A stretch of DNA of 6,384 bases from an uncultured Clostridia bacterium (lineage in GTDB: Bacteria > Bacillota > Clostridia > Oscillospirales > CAG-272). This document shows positions 5,812-6,384 of the stretch, piece by piece (the stretch's first letter is position 1; each line of letters opens with the position of its first letter). The DNA is taken from the NCBI GenBank assembly GCA_937892405.1, contig CALAFS010000259.1, positions 1 to 6,384 on the forward strand, given 5' to 3'. Under the pieces are notes generated by a model, which was not told where the DNA came from, did no database searches, and was given only the letters and a program-made list of their open reading frames with translations. Both the position numbers and the translations under genes were made by a program.

Positions 5812-5930
5812 CGGAGTGACTGTGATTCTTGAAGTTCACGGAGGGGGTTATCCGCAGACGGAAAGTTATCAGGGCGAACTTCCCGTGTTCCTGCGGAACA
5901 CGACCGGTTCTCATCGGAAGCCACTCGCGA
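5769..5930. repeat. Repeat unit A (about 162 bp) of a structured array
   Basis: Runs from the first long palindrome to the start of the second. After the palindrome it shows CGGAGTGACTGTGATTC, GAAGTTC/GAACTTC arms (from about 5832 and 5878), the hairpin GTGTTCC-TGC-GGAACAC and an outer arm GCCACTC that can pair with GAGTGAC. By eye the part after the palindrome is about 85% identical to unit B. I see no protein function. Confidence 0.8.
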
Positions 5931-5968
5931 AAATAAGCGCCGCAGGAAAAATCCTGCGACGCTTATTT
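5931..5968. other. Second long palindrome of the array
   Basis: Arms 5931-5947 and 5952-5968 (17 bases each) pair around an AAAA loop with one C/A mismatch, which becomes a U-G wobble when read on the minus strand. Inner bases CGCAGGA/TCCTGCG match the first palindrome, while outer bases AAGCG/CGCTT replace AAAAA/TTTTT as paired changes. Confidence 0.75.
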
Positions 5969-6091
5969 GGTCGGAGTGACTGTGATTCTTGAAGTTCGCA
6001 GAGGGGTTATTCGCAGACGGAAAGTTATCGGAGCGAACTTCCCGTGTTCCTATGGAACACCACTGGTTCTCGCCATGAGTCACTCACGAAA
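5931..6091. repeat. Repeat unit B (about 161 bp) of a structured array
   Basis: Same layout as unit A: palindrome, CGGAGTGACTGTGATTC, then GAAGTTCGC/GCGAACTTC (9 bp perfect here, 7 bp plus one mismatch in unit A), the hairpin GTGTTCC-TAT-GGAACAC, and the outer pair GAGTGACT/AGTCACTC, which is perfect here. The period is not a multiple of 3, so the two copies cannot be read in the same frame. Confidence 0.8.
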
Positions 6092-6140
6092 AAACACGAG
6101 TCGTAGGAAAATCCTACGGCTCGTGTTTGGTACGAGTGTT
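6092..6140. repeat. Third long palindrome, partial unit ending the array
   Basis: Arms 6092-6108 and 6112-6128 pair over 17 positions around an AAA loop, with one U-G wobble on the plus strand. The sequence is AAACACGAG-T-CGTAGGA against TCCTACG-G-CTCGTGTTT, differing from the first two palindromes at several places but always keeping pairing. After it only a short GGT.CGAGTG similarity to the repeat body remains, so the array ends here. Confidence 0.7.
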
Positions 6141-6236
6141 CATAACAGACTTACAAAAAGACGGTCGGACATATTCCTTTTGTGCCGGTTTTGCCTGTGA
6201 TACAAGTGAAAAACAAAATTGAAGAGGAAACAGATT
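6141..6236. other. Leader region of the TnpV-like gene
   Basis: AT-richer sequence between the array and the last gene. I see no promoter that I would defend: TGTGATACA near 6195-6203 resembles an extended -10, but no -35 sits at the right distance. A ribosome site GAGG (6224-6227) within GAAGAGGAAA lies 9 nt before the ATG. Confidence 0.4.
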
Positions 6237-6384
6237 ATGAAAATTACTTACACAGAAAAAGAAAACGGCATTTATTATCCAAATCTGGCTTTGCCGACAG
6301 GCACAACCTATTCCATCGGCAAATATGGGCGGATGTATCTTGACTATCTAAAGAAGCATCGGCGTGGTACATATACAACGTTCT
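6237..6384 (+). CDS. tnpV: TnpV-like transposon-encoded protein, N-terminal 49 codons
   Basis: ATG at 6237; the frame is open to the window edge. The start MKITYTEKENGIYYPNLALP, followed by YSIGKYGRMYLDYLKKHRRG (25-44) and TYTTF, matches the usual N-terminus of TnpV. TnpV is a small protein of unsettled function carried by clostridial mobilisable elements of the Tn4451/Tn4453 type and many related gut elements. The family is usually a little over 100 residues, so more than half lies beyond the edge. The GAGG ribosome site 9 nt upstream supports the start. Its presence marks the right side of the window as mobile-element sequence. I expect a serine recombinase or other mobilisation genes further right, which cannot be checked here. 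Confidence 0.85.
   Translation, partial: MKITYTEKENGIYYPNLALPTGTTYSIGKYGRMYLDYLKKHRRGTYTTF

Noticed and set aside
5810..5850. tRNA 3' end (minus strand ...CACTCCGACCA before a terminator)
   Set aside because: The resemblance to a tRNA-Pro end is real for about 13 bases, but no consistent T-stem, anticodon arm or 5' acceptor partner at the right distance exists upstream on that strand.
5703..6083. 126-codon minus-strand frame across the repeat array (also the 108-codon frame at 5588-5914)
   Set aside because: The repeats it crosses have a period of about 161-162 bp, so successive copies are read in different frames. It also runs through perfect palindromes, so it is not a real protein.
5766..6130. 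CRISPR array or integron attC cassettes
   Set aside because: The repeats are about 161 bp, the sequence between palindromes is itself repeated rather than unique spacers, and no GTTRRRY/RYYYAAC box pair flanks the units. No cas or integrase gene is seen.

Overview
The window looks like a chromosomal segment of a Clostridia-type Bacillota, possibly Oscillospiraceae/Ruminococcaceae-like. The evidence is strong AAGGAGG-type ribosome sites, sigma-A-like promoters with 17-bp spacing, a GC-rich left part, and the start of a clostridial transposon protein (TnpV) at the right edge. The taxonomic call is an inference from gene content and style.

Left part (1-3660), all on the minus strand. In transcription order it holds a good promoter (3650-3678), a WYL-domain regulator (3607-2363), and a second WYL-domain protein overlapping it by 4 bp (2366-1452). 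A terminator hairpin follows, containing the second gene's stop codon. Next comes a promoter (1403-1431) in front of a roughly 200-nt non-coding stretch with tRNA-like parts, and then a slipin/SPFH (band 7) protein (975 to beyond the left edge). The non-coding stretch carries a perfect T-arm, then a GAAA-capped stem where the acceptor would be, then a D-arm-like hairpin with GG in its loop. This is a permuted, capped tRNA mimic of the kind known from bacterial Y RNAs (YrlA). WYL regulators and band-7/slipin proteins are known neighbours of Ro (TROVE)/Y RNA/RtcB RNA-repair loci, so I propose that this half of the window is the upstream end of such a locus. The rest (TROVE, RtcB or a related repair enzyme) should lie past the left edge. 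That is a prediction, because neither gene is in the window.

Middle part (3680-5521). A divergent intergenic region leads to a near-consensus promoter (TTGATA-17-TATAAT) and a plus-strand gene of 536 codons: an AlbA_2/Schlafen-type DNA-binding domain, a GHKL-like HATPase_c_4 domain and C-terminal winged helices. Its codon use is less GC-rich than that of the genes to the left, suggesting a separate, probably acquired, module.

Right part (5522-6384). There is no convincing protein gene until position 6237. The stretch holds an 11-bp tandem repeat (4 copies) with an inverted copy beside it, then an array of about 161-bp units. Each unit starts with a long perfect or near-perfect palindrome followed by several smaller inverted repeats. 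The stems differ between units mostly by paired changes, which points to a conserved RNA or DNA structure. The first 49 codons of a TnpV-like gene close the window, so the right side is probably mobile-element territory.
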